A stretch of 64,000 nucleotides of DNA, from contig NATW01000118.1 in assembly GCA_003094555.1 (NCBI GenBank), positions 36,885-100,884 of the forward strand. Direction: 5' to 3'. Position 1 is the first letter of the stretch; each line of letters opens with the position of its first letter. Below the pieces are notes generated by a model. The model did no database searches. It worked only from the letters and a program-made list of their open reading frames with translations, and had not been told where the DNA came from. Shown in pieces: positions 9,206 to 16,576 of this stretch. Both the position numbers and the translations under genes were made by a program. The DNA comes from a gamma proteobacterium symbiont of Ctena orbiculata. GTDB lineage: Bacteria > Pseudomonadota > Gammaproteobacteria > Chromatiales > Chromatiaceae.

Positions 9206-10432
9206 CTATTTACCACATTTACTTTCCGCACGATCGTAACCCAGGGTATCCAGGGTGGAAAACTGGTGCAAGAATCCCTTCTGCGGCGAAACAGAGATCG
9301 TCAGCCGTGGCGAAGAGATAAGCAGGGGTTGGCGTAACTGGCCATTCCAGTCCCGGTAGGTAACCGGCCTGCCCTTGAAGGCAGCCAGGTTAAAATCCGC
9401 ACTGAGGATAAAACTCTTCAGTTTGTCCGCCTGGTTACTGGCGGTGCGTGTCGTGGCCTCACCGATACTGCGTACAGCCAACCAGGCCGCGTAGTCACGA
9501 TCGGTCATCCAGCGGCCATTCTTTTCATGGAAGCGACGTTGAAACTGGGTCGCCCCCCACTGTTCATGGACACCACTCCAGGCTGTGGGAGAGAGTCCCT
9601 GAGAACCGCCCACCGGGCGTGGCAGATAGGTTCGATAACTCAAAAACTCTCCGAACTCATCCTGCTCATCGGCCACGATCAGAATGTCATAATCGCCCAC
9701 CTGGCTGAAGGCATTCACCTCTTCCTGCTCTCTGGTGTGTCCGGAGTCGGTACGCCTCGCGCCTGGCTCAAAGGTCCACTGTTTCTGTTCGACAATCTTG
9801 TGGCCATATCGTTTAGCCGCACGCTTGAGGGCATCCGCAAAGGCTTTATCCTGCGGATGCCGGCCCACCACGAGAAACCATTCGTTCCAGCGCTTCCATG
9901 TCAGGTACTGGGCCAAGGCATCTGCCAACATGGCCCGGCTGGGGATTGTATGCAGCAGGTTGGGATAACAGATATGGGTTCTCAACGCGTCATCCATGGC
10001 GCCGATATTGAAGAGCAGGCTCTGCTTCGCCTCGGGTGTGTTTACAACTTCCTTCAGCTTATCGAGGGGTAGATTGAGCAGGAACAAGCGGGTGCCCTGC
10101 GCATACAATTCAAGAAAGTTCTCACGCACACTCTGTTCGGCTTTGACTTTCACTGCCTCGAGCTTAAAAGACTGTCCGGTAAATTGCCCGGTGGTGTTAT
10201 TGTCGTTTATCCCCTGTTCGGCCCCCGCCATACCGCTATCGTCGATAACCGGTTGCAACAGGGACAAGGGTATATGTTTCTCCTCATCCACACCCAGCAG
10301 AGCGATCGATATTTCGAGATTCGCTGCGCTGCAGCTGATGCCGTAGGCGATCAACCCGCTGAATAGGAGAAAGAGGACAACAGGGATTTTACACAAGGGC
10401 TTATTGTTATAATCAGGGTCCAATCTACTCAA
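9206..10432 (-). CDS. PQQ-associated ABC substrate-binding protein
   Basis: Periplasmic binding protein of 408 residues that heads the ABC operon. The TTG start at 10432 has GGAG 5-8 nt upstream and is followed by a signal peptide (VVLFLLFSGLIAYGISCSAA). The body has the Leu/branched amino-acid receptor-like layout (LLFNIGAMDDALR, HTIPSRAMLADALAQYLTWKRWNEWFLVVG, YDILIVADEQDEFGEF). It matches the substrate-binding family restricted to PQQ alcohol dehydrogenase systems. The ligand is unknown. A minus-strand sigma-54 promoter at 10481-10496 drives it. Confidence 0.85.
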   Translation of the reverse strand: MSRLDPDYNNKPLCKIPVVLFLLFSGLIAYGISCSAANLEISIALLGVDEEKHIPLSLLQPVIDDSGMAGAEQGINDNNTTGQFTGQSFKLEAVKVKAEQSVRENFLELYAQGTRLFLLNLPLDKLKEVVNTPEAKQSLLFNIGAMDDALRTHICYPNLLHTIPSRAMLADALAQYLTWKRWNEWFLVVGRHPQDKAFADALKRAAKRYGHKIVEQKQWTFEPGARRTDSGHTREQEEVNAFSQVGDYDILIVADEQDEFGEFLSYRTYLPRPVGGSQGLSPTAWSGVHEQWGATQFQRRFHEKNGRWMTDRDYAAWLAVRSIGEATTRTASNQADKLKSFILSADFNLAAFKGRPVTYRDWNGQLRQPLLISSPRLTISVSPQKGFLHQFSTLDTLGYDRAESKCGK

Positions 10433-10480
10433 AACAGCTCCAATATTAGGCTCAAGAGTTAAGGTTCAGAGATTATTTTT

Positions 10481-10496
10481 TGCAAGTTCCATACCA
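10481..10496 (-). promoter_or_regulatory. Sigma-54 promoter of the minus-strand ABC operon
   Basis: Read on the minus strand the site is TGGTATGGAACTTGCA, with GG and GC in -24/-12 register and a perfect TTGCA. Transcription would start near 10470, leaving a leader of about 38 nt before the TTG start at 10432. Confidence 0.65.
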
Positions 10497-10568
10497 TGGA
10501 ATGGGGTTCCAACCAGCCGTGACCCGGGCTCAGAAACGGTGCATCAGCCAATTTGATTGAATCACTCA

Positions 10569-10584
10569 GTGTCAATGGTGACAC
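10569..10584. promoter_or_regulatory. Shared upstream palindrome between divergent sigma-54 promoters
   Basis: GTGTCAATGGTGACAC, with outer arms CAGTGT (10567-10572) and ACACTG (10583-10588). It lies about 75 bp from the minus-strand promoter and 190 bp from the plus-strand one, a normal enhancer distance for both. It contains GTGACACA, also found upstream of xoxF and of the 21.2-kb candidate RNA. Binding by the AcoR-like activator at 22.4 kb is inference. Confidence 0.6.
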
Positions 10585-10773
10585 ACTGTATCAATTCGGA
10601 TCTCTTGCAATGATCTTTGGATAGGCCTAGGTGCACTACCCAGCTTCATCTCATCTTAGCCCAATTTACAATAGCCAGATAATAGGTTTTGTCCACATAC
10701 TTCGTGCGGTTCTAGGTCTGGGAAAAATATAATAGCGTAATTAACATACCCAAGGAGTTTTTCCCAATTGCTC

Positions 10774-10789
10774 AGGCACGATTATTGCT
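10774..10789 (+). promoter_or_regulatory. Sigma-54 promoter of the MxaD-like operon
   Basis: AGGCACGATTATTGCT matches TGGCACGN4TTGCW at every specified position except the first. Transcription would start near 10800, about 58 nt before the GTG at 10858. Confidence 0.75.
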
Positions 10790-10857
10790 CATTAGCATAT
10801 GGCTATCCGAAAGGAGTAATCAGCCCTGTATGAGAAACCCCACAGAGGTAAATGTAA

Positions 10858-11397
10858 GTGAATAAAAATATCGTCCTCCTCCCCTCCATGCTCACACTGC
10901 TGCTATTTACCGTTATAGCCCAGGCCCATGGCCCGACCCGGCAAAAGATGGTCGTGAAGCAACAGATCTCCGCCCCACCGCAGGCGGTTTGGGCGTTGGT
11001 CAAGAATTTTCATGATATGAGCTGGCATCCAGCAGTGGCAAAAACCGAAGGTAATGGTGGCAATACTATTGGCGCAACCCGGATACTGACCCTTGGTAAC
11101 GGCGGACAGATTCATGAAAAGCTGGAGAAATATGATCCTGAAAAACACTCCTTTTTCTATCGCATTGAATCAGTAGATGTAAAAGTATTGCCGGTTACCA
11201 ACTACTCCTCATGGTTCAGCATCAAACCTTCTGACGATGGAGGAAGCCTGGTTACCTGGAAGGGTGCATTCTATCGAGGCTACCCGAACAATGAACCACC
11301 ACCGGAACTTAGCGATCAGGCAGCCAAAGATGCAGTGAAAGGGGTTTATGAGGGCGGACTGGCCAACTTGAAGAAATTGCTTGAACAGGGTTCCTGA
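10858..11397 (+). CDS. MxaD-like SRPBCC-fold periplasmic protein
   Basis: Protein of 179 residues with a signal peptide (VLLPSMLTLLLFTVIAQA) and a START/SRPBCC fold (QQISAPPQAVWALVKNFHDMSWHPAV..., VTWKGAFYRGYPNNEPPPELSDQAAKDAVKGVYEGGLANLKKLLE). This corresponds to MxaD, which in methylotrophs helps electron flow between methanol dehydrogenase and its cytochrome. The GTG start at 10858 follows an AGAGGT site. It begins a plus-strand operon behind a sigma-54 promoter, divergent from the ABC operon. Confidence 0.82.
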   Translation: MNKNIVLLPSMLTLLLFTVIAQAHGPTRQKMVVKQQISAPPQAVWALVKNFHDMSWHPAVAKTEGNGGNTIGATRILTLGNGGQIHEKLEKYDPEKHSFFYRIESVDVKVLPVTNYSSWFSIKPSDDGGSLVTWKGAFYRGYPNNEPPPELSDQAAKDAVKGVYEGGLANLKKLLEQGS

Positions 11398-11410
11398 TCA
11401 TAGATTGACG

Positions 11411-12406
11411 ATGAGCAGCACAACCGAATCAAAATACATGCGATTGAGACCCGGGGCGATCTATCTGGTCCTGCTGCTATCCATGCTCGCCGGGAGCATG
11501 CAGGTAAGTGCTGCACCATTCGCCTTCGTCACCAATCAGGGTGATGACTCTGTCTCAGTGATTGATCTGGCGGACCTAAGCACCACCGCAACCATCAAGG
11601 TCGGCTCAAAGCCAGCCGGTATCGCGGTATCCAGCAACGGCAGCCGCATCTATGTCACCAATCCGGAAAGCCGTGATGTCTATCTGCTCGATGGTGTGGC
11701 CTTTAAAACACTAAGCCATAAAGAGGTGGGAAAAGGTCCGCTGGGGATTGCCCTCAGCCCGGATGACCGCCGGGTCTATGTTGCCGACTGGTACGAGGAC
11801 CTGGTGTATGTACTCGATGCCTTCGATCTCTCGATAGTGACAAAGATAGCAGTGGGTGACTCGCCATCCGGTCTGGAGGTGAGCAAGGATGGTAAAACCC
11901 TGTATGTTGCGGATAGGGACGACAATATGATCTCAGTAGTCGACACCATCAGCAATCAAGTCACAAAACGCATACCGGTTGGCAATCGCCCCTTCGGCAT
12001 CCGTATGGGATCCGATGGCCGGCGACTCTATATCGCCAATGTGGCGAGCGATGACCTGAGTGTCATCGACCTGGAGACTCTGTCGGTCATTGCCACGATT
12101 CCCGTCGGCAGTACCCCCTACGGTGTCGCAGTCACACCTGATAACAAGCGCGTCTTCGTGACTAATCAGCATGAAAATACAATTTCCGTTATCGACTGCG
12201 TTGAATTGCGAGAGATTCGTCGCTTGGATATCGGTGAATTTCCTGAAGGTATCATTGCTGATCCGAGCCATGGGCGAGTCTACATCGCCAACTGGTTTGA
12301 CAATGAACTGGTCGTACTCGATTCGGAAAAACTGGAAATCATCAAGCAGATCCCGACTGGTGAAAGTCCACGGGCCTTCGGGGTATTTGTGGCCGGTGGG
12401 TCATAA
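11411..12406 (+). CDS. Second YVTN beta-propeller protein
   Basis: About 331 residues with a signal peptide (AIYLVLLLSMLAGSMQVSAAP) and seven YVTN-type repeats (AFVTNQGDDSVSVIDLADL, IYVTNPESRDVYLLDG, VYVADWYEDLVYVLDA, ...). The ATG at 11411 lies just after the MxaD-like stop; a TTG at 11381 inside the preceding gene would add ten residues and is less likely. It is a paralogue of the minus-strand propeller but groups with the MxaD-like gene. Probably a periplasmic scaffold or sensor; exact role unknown. Confidence 0.8.
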   Translation: MSSTTESKYMRLRPGAIYLVLLLSMLAGSMQVSAAPFAFVTNQGDDSVSVIDLADLSTTATIKVGSKPAGIAVSSNGSRIYVTNPESRDVYLLDGVAFKTLSHKEVGKGPLGIALSPDDRRVYVADWYEDLVYVLDAFDLSIVTKIAVGDSPSGLEVSKDGKTLYVADRDDNMISVVDTISNQVTKRIPVGNRPFGIRMGSDGRRLYIANVASDDLSVIDLETLSVIATIPVGSTPYGVAVTPDNKRVFVTNQHENTISVIDCVELREIRRLDIGEFPEGIIADPSHGRVYIANWFDNELVVLDSEKLEIIKQIPTGESPRAFGVFVAGGS

Positions 12407-12501
12407 GTACAGGATGATATGCCTAGCCAAGCACCCTGTGGGAATTTGAAATCATATAAGATAGTGTCTTGTGAATAATCAAGAGACAGGAGGAGCAAAC
12501 C

Positions 12502-12762
12502 ATGTACCACACACAGCATCCAGAGGATTCCATCCTCAAACGCCATTTCGATGCAACTGTTGAGATGAAGCGCCAGATGTGGCTTCAGACCCCACCGACG
12601 GATTCGATCCTGCATCGACATGCTATGAGTCTGAGCAACCACCCTTCAGTTCGTCCAGGCACAGCAGCAAGAAACAATGCCGCAACGACGCGAGCACGCC
12701 AGGTGAATGAGGATAAGAAGGGTTTTCTATCCTGGTTTTTCGACCTGTTTCGTAGTGCATAA
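12502..12762 (+). CDS. Small hypothetical protein
   Basis: Eighty-six residues, no signal peptide or membrane segment, with a strong ribosome site AGGAGG 7-12 nt before the ATG. The sequence contains a short internal repeat, DSILKRHF (residues 9-16) and DSILHRHA (about 34-41), a low-complexity Ala/Arg/Thr middle, and a basic-aromatic tail KKGFLSWFFDLFRSA that could be amphipathic. No family recognised. It lies in the plus-strand methanol oxidation operon. Confidence 0.6.
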   Translation: MYHTQHPEDSILKRHFDATVEMKRQMWLQTPPTDSILHRHAMSLSNHPSVRPGTAARNNAATTRARQVNEDKKGFLSWFFDLFRSA

Positions 12763-12835
12763 TTAGGAATTCGGGATATTCCGGATAGACGCTTAGTCTA
12801 ATGCACAGGTAAATATGTTTTAGGAGTTAGCTTAC

Positions 12836-13525
12836 ATGCTCAGACGTAGTATTATTCGCGCTTTTCAGTTTGCACTGCTTTTCATCCCCGCAGTTTCGGT
12901 TGCCACCAAGGTTTTACCACCACCGAAGCTGAATCAAGCGCAGAAACTGATTTTTTTCAAAGACCATCTCATGGGCGTGCCGAAAGGCAGTCAAATCGAT
13001 TACGCTTTCAAAAGCATGACCAAGGATGCGGACAGTTTTTCGGATAAAATCGAAATCAAGGTCATCGACGTAATTGCCGAAGGTAAGCGAGACTTGGAAT
13101 TCAACTTCCTGAGCGGCTCAAATCACATCGATTTCAGCCCTGCCAAGTCATATTCAGGTAATCCGGTCATCATTCATTTTCTGGAGCGGGACATATCCTT
13201 AATGACTAAAAGTACCGGTGGAAACATCGGCTTTTTTCGCAATCGGATTCGTGATTCGTTTAAAAAGCCTGCCGAACTACGCGATATAAAATTTCAATTC
13301 AAAGGCAAGGAGATTAGCGGCACCGAAATTGTTGTTACCCCCTTTGTTGACGATCCTTACGCTGAAAACTTCGAACTGTATATCAATAAACGTTATGAAT
13401 TCATCTTCTCTGAGCAGGTCCCAGGAGGTGTATATCGTATCCATACCAAGGTGCCCAACGAAAAAGGAGATGGTGTGCTTATCGACGAAGATATGACTTT
13501 CCGGAACATCACGCCGGCGATATAG
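12836..13525 (+). CDS. Secreted protein of unknown function
   Basis: Protein of 229 residues with a cleavable signal (FQFALLFIPAVSVA) and no cysteine. The mature part reads as all-beta (KIEIKVIDVIAEGKRDLEFNFL..., PVIIHFLERDISLM..., GTEIVVTPFVDDPYAENFELYINKRYEFIFSEQVPGGVYRIH), with a central charged helix. No family recognised. Its position between the propeller and the SoxYZ-like gene suggests a periplasmic part of the alcohol oxidation system. Confidence 0.7.
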   Translation: MLRRSIIRAFQFALLFIPAVSVATKVLPPPKLNQAQKLIFFKDHLMGVPKGSQIDYAFKSMTKDADSFSDKIEIKVIDVIAEGKRDLEFNFLSGSNHIDFSPAKSYSGNPVIIHFLERDISLMTKSTGGNIGFFRNRIRDSFKKPAELRDIKFQFKGKEISGTEIVVTPFVDDPYAENFELYINKRYEFIFSEQVPGGVYRIHTKVPNEKGDGVLIDEDMTFRNITPAI

Positions 13526-13574
13526 TGGAAGCCTTGCACATCAAAGTGGAATTTATTGGAGGTTGACTTCAACC

Positions 13575-13946
13575 ATGATTAAAACAAAGTTTTTCCCGGC
13601 CATGCTCTTGCTCGGCCTGATCTGTAGTAACCAGGCAATAGCTGAGGAGTGCAACGATGCCTCGATCAGCAGCGAGTATCCAACCTCCGCCAGGGTTGAC
13701 TATGTGATCGGGTGCATGGCTTCAAACGGCCAGTCACATGAGATGATGCAGAAGTGCTCGTGCAGCATCGATCTCATAGCCAAGGCCATTCCTTACGAAG
13801 AGTATGTGCATATTTCGACGCTTTTGAGTCTGCAACAGATGACCGCCGCGGGAAGAAATGCGGTGTACAAAAGTTCCACCTGGTCGCAAAAGGCGGTGGC
13901 TAGACTACGCGACGTACAGGCCGACTCAACCTTGCAGTGCTTCTGA
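13575..13946 (+). CDS. Small Cys-rich secreted protein
   Basis: About 123 residues; I take the ATG at 13575 (MIKTKFFPAMLLLG...) over an in-frame TTG at 13563, since a signal peptide begins there and GGAGG lies 13-17 nt upstream. After the signal (ending NQAIA) there are five cysteines, including CSC near the middle and a C-terminal QCF, so periplasmic disulfides are likely. No family recognised. Last gene of the plus-strand operon, converging on the SoxYZ-like gene with a 2-bp gap. Confidence 0.7.
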   Translation: MIKTKFFPAMLLLGLICSNQAIAEECNDASISSEYPTSARVDYVIGCMASNGQSHEMMQKCSCSIDLIAKAIPYEEYVHISTLLSLQQMTAAGRNAVYKSSTWSQKAVARLRDVQADSTLQCF

Positions 13947-13948
13947 AC

Positions 13949-14797
13949 TCAGCCTTTGCTGTTTGACTGCAGGTCCACGCTGTGGGAAAAGGTTCTCCCC
14001 TTGGAGTCTTTCACGTGGACCTCGAGGACACCCGTCTCATTCGGTGTGAAACCAAAACGTATATTCGGGTCCTCACTGATGGAGATATCGGTGTCAGCGG
14101 TGAATACTTCATCACCATTGTAGGTGACCTGTATGGTTCTGATGAAATCGGCCGGTATATAAAAACGTGATACCTGATCGAACTGCAGGCCCGAGTTGTT
14201 CGGATGCTTGATCATCAGTTGGGTCGGAATGAGATCTCCCTGATTGTAGTCCTCCGGCAGACGGAATTTAATCTTGCCCAACTGTGCCGCGGCAGCTGCG
14301 GGATCCTTAAGTGACGGCGCGGAGCACCCGCCTGACGCCTTGACGTAATTGTTAACCATATAGAGATTGCCGTCGTTGAGTTCGGCAATGGCTCGTAGGT
14401 CGGTATAGGCGTTGATACGCACCCGGGTCGACAGGGTTTCCCAACTGTGTTTACCGGGAAAATGAAAAACAGCAGCTACCGGAGAAGGATTGTTGTCGAT
14501 CACCAGATAGAGACTCTTTATATAGCGCTGTGGTGTCTGCTCGATCTTCGAATCGATGGAGATGGGGACGATGGCTGCGTCCATGGCCCTGCCTGGAGTC
14601 TCCAATCCAAGGATCTCTCCACCACTCTGGATGTTTTTATCCCCAAAAAGCGAGGTCTTTATCTGAAACCAGCGATTGCCATCATCATTTGCCCATGCAG
14701 TGTTCACGGCAACGAACAGACACATCAAGCTGATGGTGAATTTAAGCCCGGCCTTCCATAACCAGCGATTGCGTTTCATCGTCGAGACAGCTGTCAT
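13949..14797 (-). CDS. Quinoprotein-associated SoxYZ-like carrier protein
   Basis: Secreted fusion of a SoxY-like and a SoxZ-like domain, about 282 residues. The ATG at 14797 (MTAVSTMKRN...) has GAGG 9-12 nt upstream and precedes a signal peptide ending NTAWA. The motif KASGGCSAP near the middle corresponds to the SoxY swinging-arm GGC(G); the C-terminal half has the SoxZ pattern (LIPTQLMIKHPNNSG..., GVLEVHVKDSKGRTFSHSVDL). It matches the known family of quinoprotein dehydrogenase-associated SoxYZ-like carriers. The cargo is unknown; in thiosulfate oxidation the Cys carries sulfur intermediates. Paired with the zinc hydrolase upstream. Confidence 0.85.
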   Translation of the reverse strand: MTAVSTMKRNRWLWKAGLKFTISLMCLFVAVNTAWANDDGNRWFQIKTSLFGDKNIQSGGEILGLETPGRAMDAAIVPISIDSKIEQTPQRYIKSLYLVIDNNPSPVAAVFHFPGKHSWETLSTRVRINAYTDLRAIAELNDGNLYMVNNYVKASGGCSAPSLKDPAAAAAQLGKIKFRLPEDYNQGDLIPTQLMIKHPNNSGLQFDQVSRFYIPADFIRTIQVTYNGDEVFTADTDISISEDPNIRFGFTPNETGVLEVHVKDSKGRTFSHSVDLQSNSKG

Positions 14798-14918
14798 AGC
14801 AATTATCCTCATATGATAAAAATAATTTGCTGGCACCAGTAAATCATTGCCAATCATTCAGTGTTAGATCAAGATTCTTAACAAGCGTTCCAGTGAGAAA
14901 AGCCAACTGATACGTCAA

Positions 14919-14934
14919 CGCCAGTCTCTGGCCT
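14919..14934 (-). promoter_or_regulatory. Possible weak sigma-54 promoter of the SoxYZ-like gene
   Basis: On the minus strand AGGCCAGAGACTGGCG keeps GG and GC at -24/-12 spacing but matches the flanking consensus poorly. It lies about 120 bp upstream of the SoxYZ-like start. Offered only because the rest of the cluster uses sigma-54. Confidence 0.25.
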
Positions 14935-15038
14935 GCAAAAGGCCTGATAGGGTATATACAAGATCGCGAATCCCTTCTACCACAAAAAATGCATAACTTT
15001 AATGATCGTATTTCACCAGTTTTCATGGGGTCTATCGT

Positions 15039-16085
15039 CTACTCCCACTCCAATTCCGCAAATCCAGCAGTGACATTCCGACCATGGAATTCATCGAACA
15101 AGAGCCAGTTTTCCCGTTCCTCCCAACCCACATTCTCCACTGCTTGGGAGATACTACCCCCCTTGCTGATGACTTTTCTGATACCCGCCGCAACGAAAGC
15201 GAGATATCGGCGCTGATCGGCCAGGGCCTTCTGCCATTGGGTTGTAACAGGGCCATGACCGGGCACAATTCGTCTGACTTCACCACACTGTCCACTACCC
15301 CCTGTCTCTACAGAAACCATCGCTATGCAGGGCTGGCGGCTGATCTCATCTATGACCTTCAACCATCCCAACAGGCTGCCATCAACCACCGGGGTTCGCT
15401 CTATGAAGAGCAGGTCCGAGAGCCACAATGTTCCGGTCTTCTGGTCATATACACTCAGATCGTTATTGGTATGCGCCGTCGGATAGGCATGCAAATGGAG
15501 CATCCTTGCACCAAGATCCAGGGTTAAGCTGCGATCAACAGCAACCGTCTGGGTCGGAAACACCATTTCAGTACCCTCTGCCACTGCTCCCAGTATCTCA
15601 TGCATCCGCTTCAGGTAGACCGATTGGCGTCTTGCCAAGGCATCACTCAGCTGCGCATGGCCGATATATGCCGGCTTATCCTGCTTGAAGGCGGCGGCAC
15701 CGAGCGAGTGGTCGGGATGCATATGGGTAATGATCACAAACTCGATGGGAAGTTGTGTGGTTTCACGAATCGCTTTACGTAGTGCCAACCCCTCCTGATA
15801 ACTGCTGCCGGTATCGATCACGGCCACCCGCTCGCTACCAACAATAAATCCAATATTGGCGATATGCCCCTGATTGTGTGAAGAGAATTCTTCCTGATGT
15901 CCTGGCCACAGGAAGATCCCTGGTGCTATCTCCATCACCGCAGCTGGCCGCGCCTGAAGTCCGTCCACGCATACAAACAGCGCCACAATCAGCGCCAGGT
16001 TTCGCAGGTAAGGGATTAGCGGGAGATTGATAGCCGCCTGAATGATAGAGCGACCCGGAAAGCATGATATCACTGGTATATTCAC
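15039..16085 (-). CDS. Quinoprotein relay system zinc metallohydrolase
   Basis: Metallo-beta-lactamase fold protein of 348 residues. Zinc ligands are visible as HMHPDHSLG, AHTNNDLSVY and DLLFIERTPVVDG, with a late His in IVPGHGPV. A hydrophobic segment near residues 28-45 (LALIVALFVCVDGLQA) acts as signal. It matches the SoxH-related hydrolases that accompany quinoprotein dehydrogenases and the SoxYZ-like carrier; together they may release or recycle a carrier-bound intermediate, but the reaction is not known. The start is GTG at 16085. A mobile element begins 10 bp upstream, so its native promoter has been displaced. Confidence 0.85.
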   Translation of the reverse strand: MNIPVISCFPGRSIIQAAINLPLIPYLRNLALIVALFVCVDGLQARPAAVMEIAPGIFLWPGHQEEFSSHNQGHIANIGFIVGSERVAVIDTGSSYQEGLALRKAIRETTQLPIEFVIITHMHPDHSLGAAAFKQDKPAYIGHAQLSDALARRQSVYLKRMHEILGAVAEGTEMVFPTQTVAVDRSLTLDLGARMLHLHAYPTAHTNNDLSVYDQKTGTLWLSDLLFIERTPVVDGSLLGWLKVIDEISRQPCIAMVSVETGGSGQCGEVRRIVPGHGPVTTQWQKALADQRRYLAFVAAGIRKVISKGGSISQAVENVGWEERENWLLFDEFHGRNVTAGFAELEWE

Positions 16086-16096
16086 CTCTTCGCCTA

Positions 16097-16298
16097 GGGC
16101 CTGTTAACACTAATCCAATGCGCCCCGAAGGAAGTGCCCTTGGGGTGCGCCTGAAAAAGCGCCACTCAGCGTTGCTCGTCGTTCATTTGGAGTGACCAAA
16201 CTTCTCTCCTCGCGCCCGTAGGAAGTGCCCTTGGGGTGCGCCTTGATTGGCGTTTTTTCAGGCACAACAGAGTGCATTGGATTAGTGTTAACAGGCCC
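16097..16298 (-). mobile_element. MITE-like non-autonomous element, copy 1
   Basis: About 202 bp with perfect 25-bp terminal inverted repeats beginning GGGCCTGTTAACACTAATCC, flanked on both sides by TA, compatible with a TA (or YTA) target duplication. It holds no ORF. The core carries two near-identical stretches GGAAGTGCCCTTGGGGTGCG. Its central part is the reverse complement of the left part of copy 2 at 29.1 kb, so the two copies lie in opposite orientation. No transposase with these ends is in the window. Confidence 0.85.
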
Positions 16299-16405
16299 TA
16301 TGTTTACTGACACATGCACTTTTACTGCCAACAGCTATCAAACCTTATATAGCCATCTATGGGGCACTGAATGGTCATTCTGATAGACCACAGTCAGTGA
16401 ATCAT

Positions 16406-16421
16406 TGTCTTGCTGAAGACA
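16406..16421. promoter_or_regulatory. Upstream palindrome of formate dehydrogenase operon
   Basis: TGTCTTGCTGAAGACA has perfect 6-bp arms around GCTG and sits about 100 bp upstream of the -24/-12 element, a standard enhancer position. Same TGTC-N8-GACA skeleton as the dyad at 1189. Likely activator site by inference. Confidence 0.5.
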
Positions 16422-16507
16422 CAGCCAGTGCTCAATGTGCCAGAAATCTGGGGCACTGCTCTGCTTCGTATCGGATCTTAAGGTGATCCCTGATAACACC
16501 TGAACAA

Positions 16508-16523
16508 TGGCACACGATTTGCA
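16508..16523 (+). promoter_or_regulatory. Sigma-54 promoter of formate dehydrogenase operon
   Basis: TGGCACACGATTTGCA matches the -24/-12 consensus at all but one specified base. Predicted start near 16534, about 43 nt before the ATG at 16577. Confidence 0.8.
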
Positions 16524-16576
16524 AAACATTAATTAAGCATCAACTAAAAAAACCGACACCCAACCACTATTTATCA

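Noticed and set aside
16338..16529. 63-codon minus-strand ORF before the formate dehydrogenase genes
   Set aside because: It covers the sigma-54 promoter and upstream palindrome and has no protein-like pattern.
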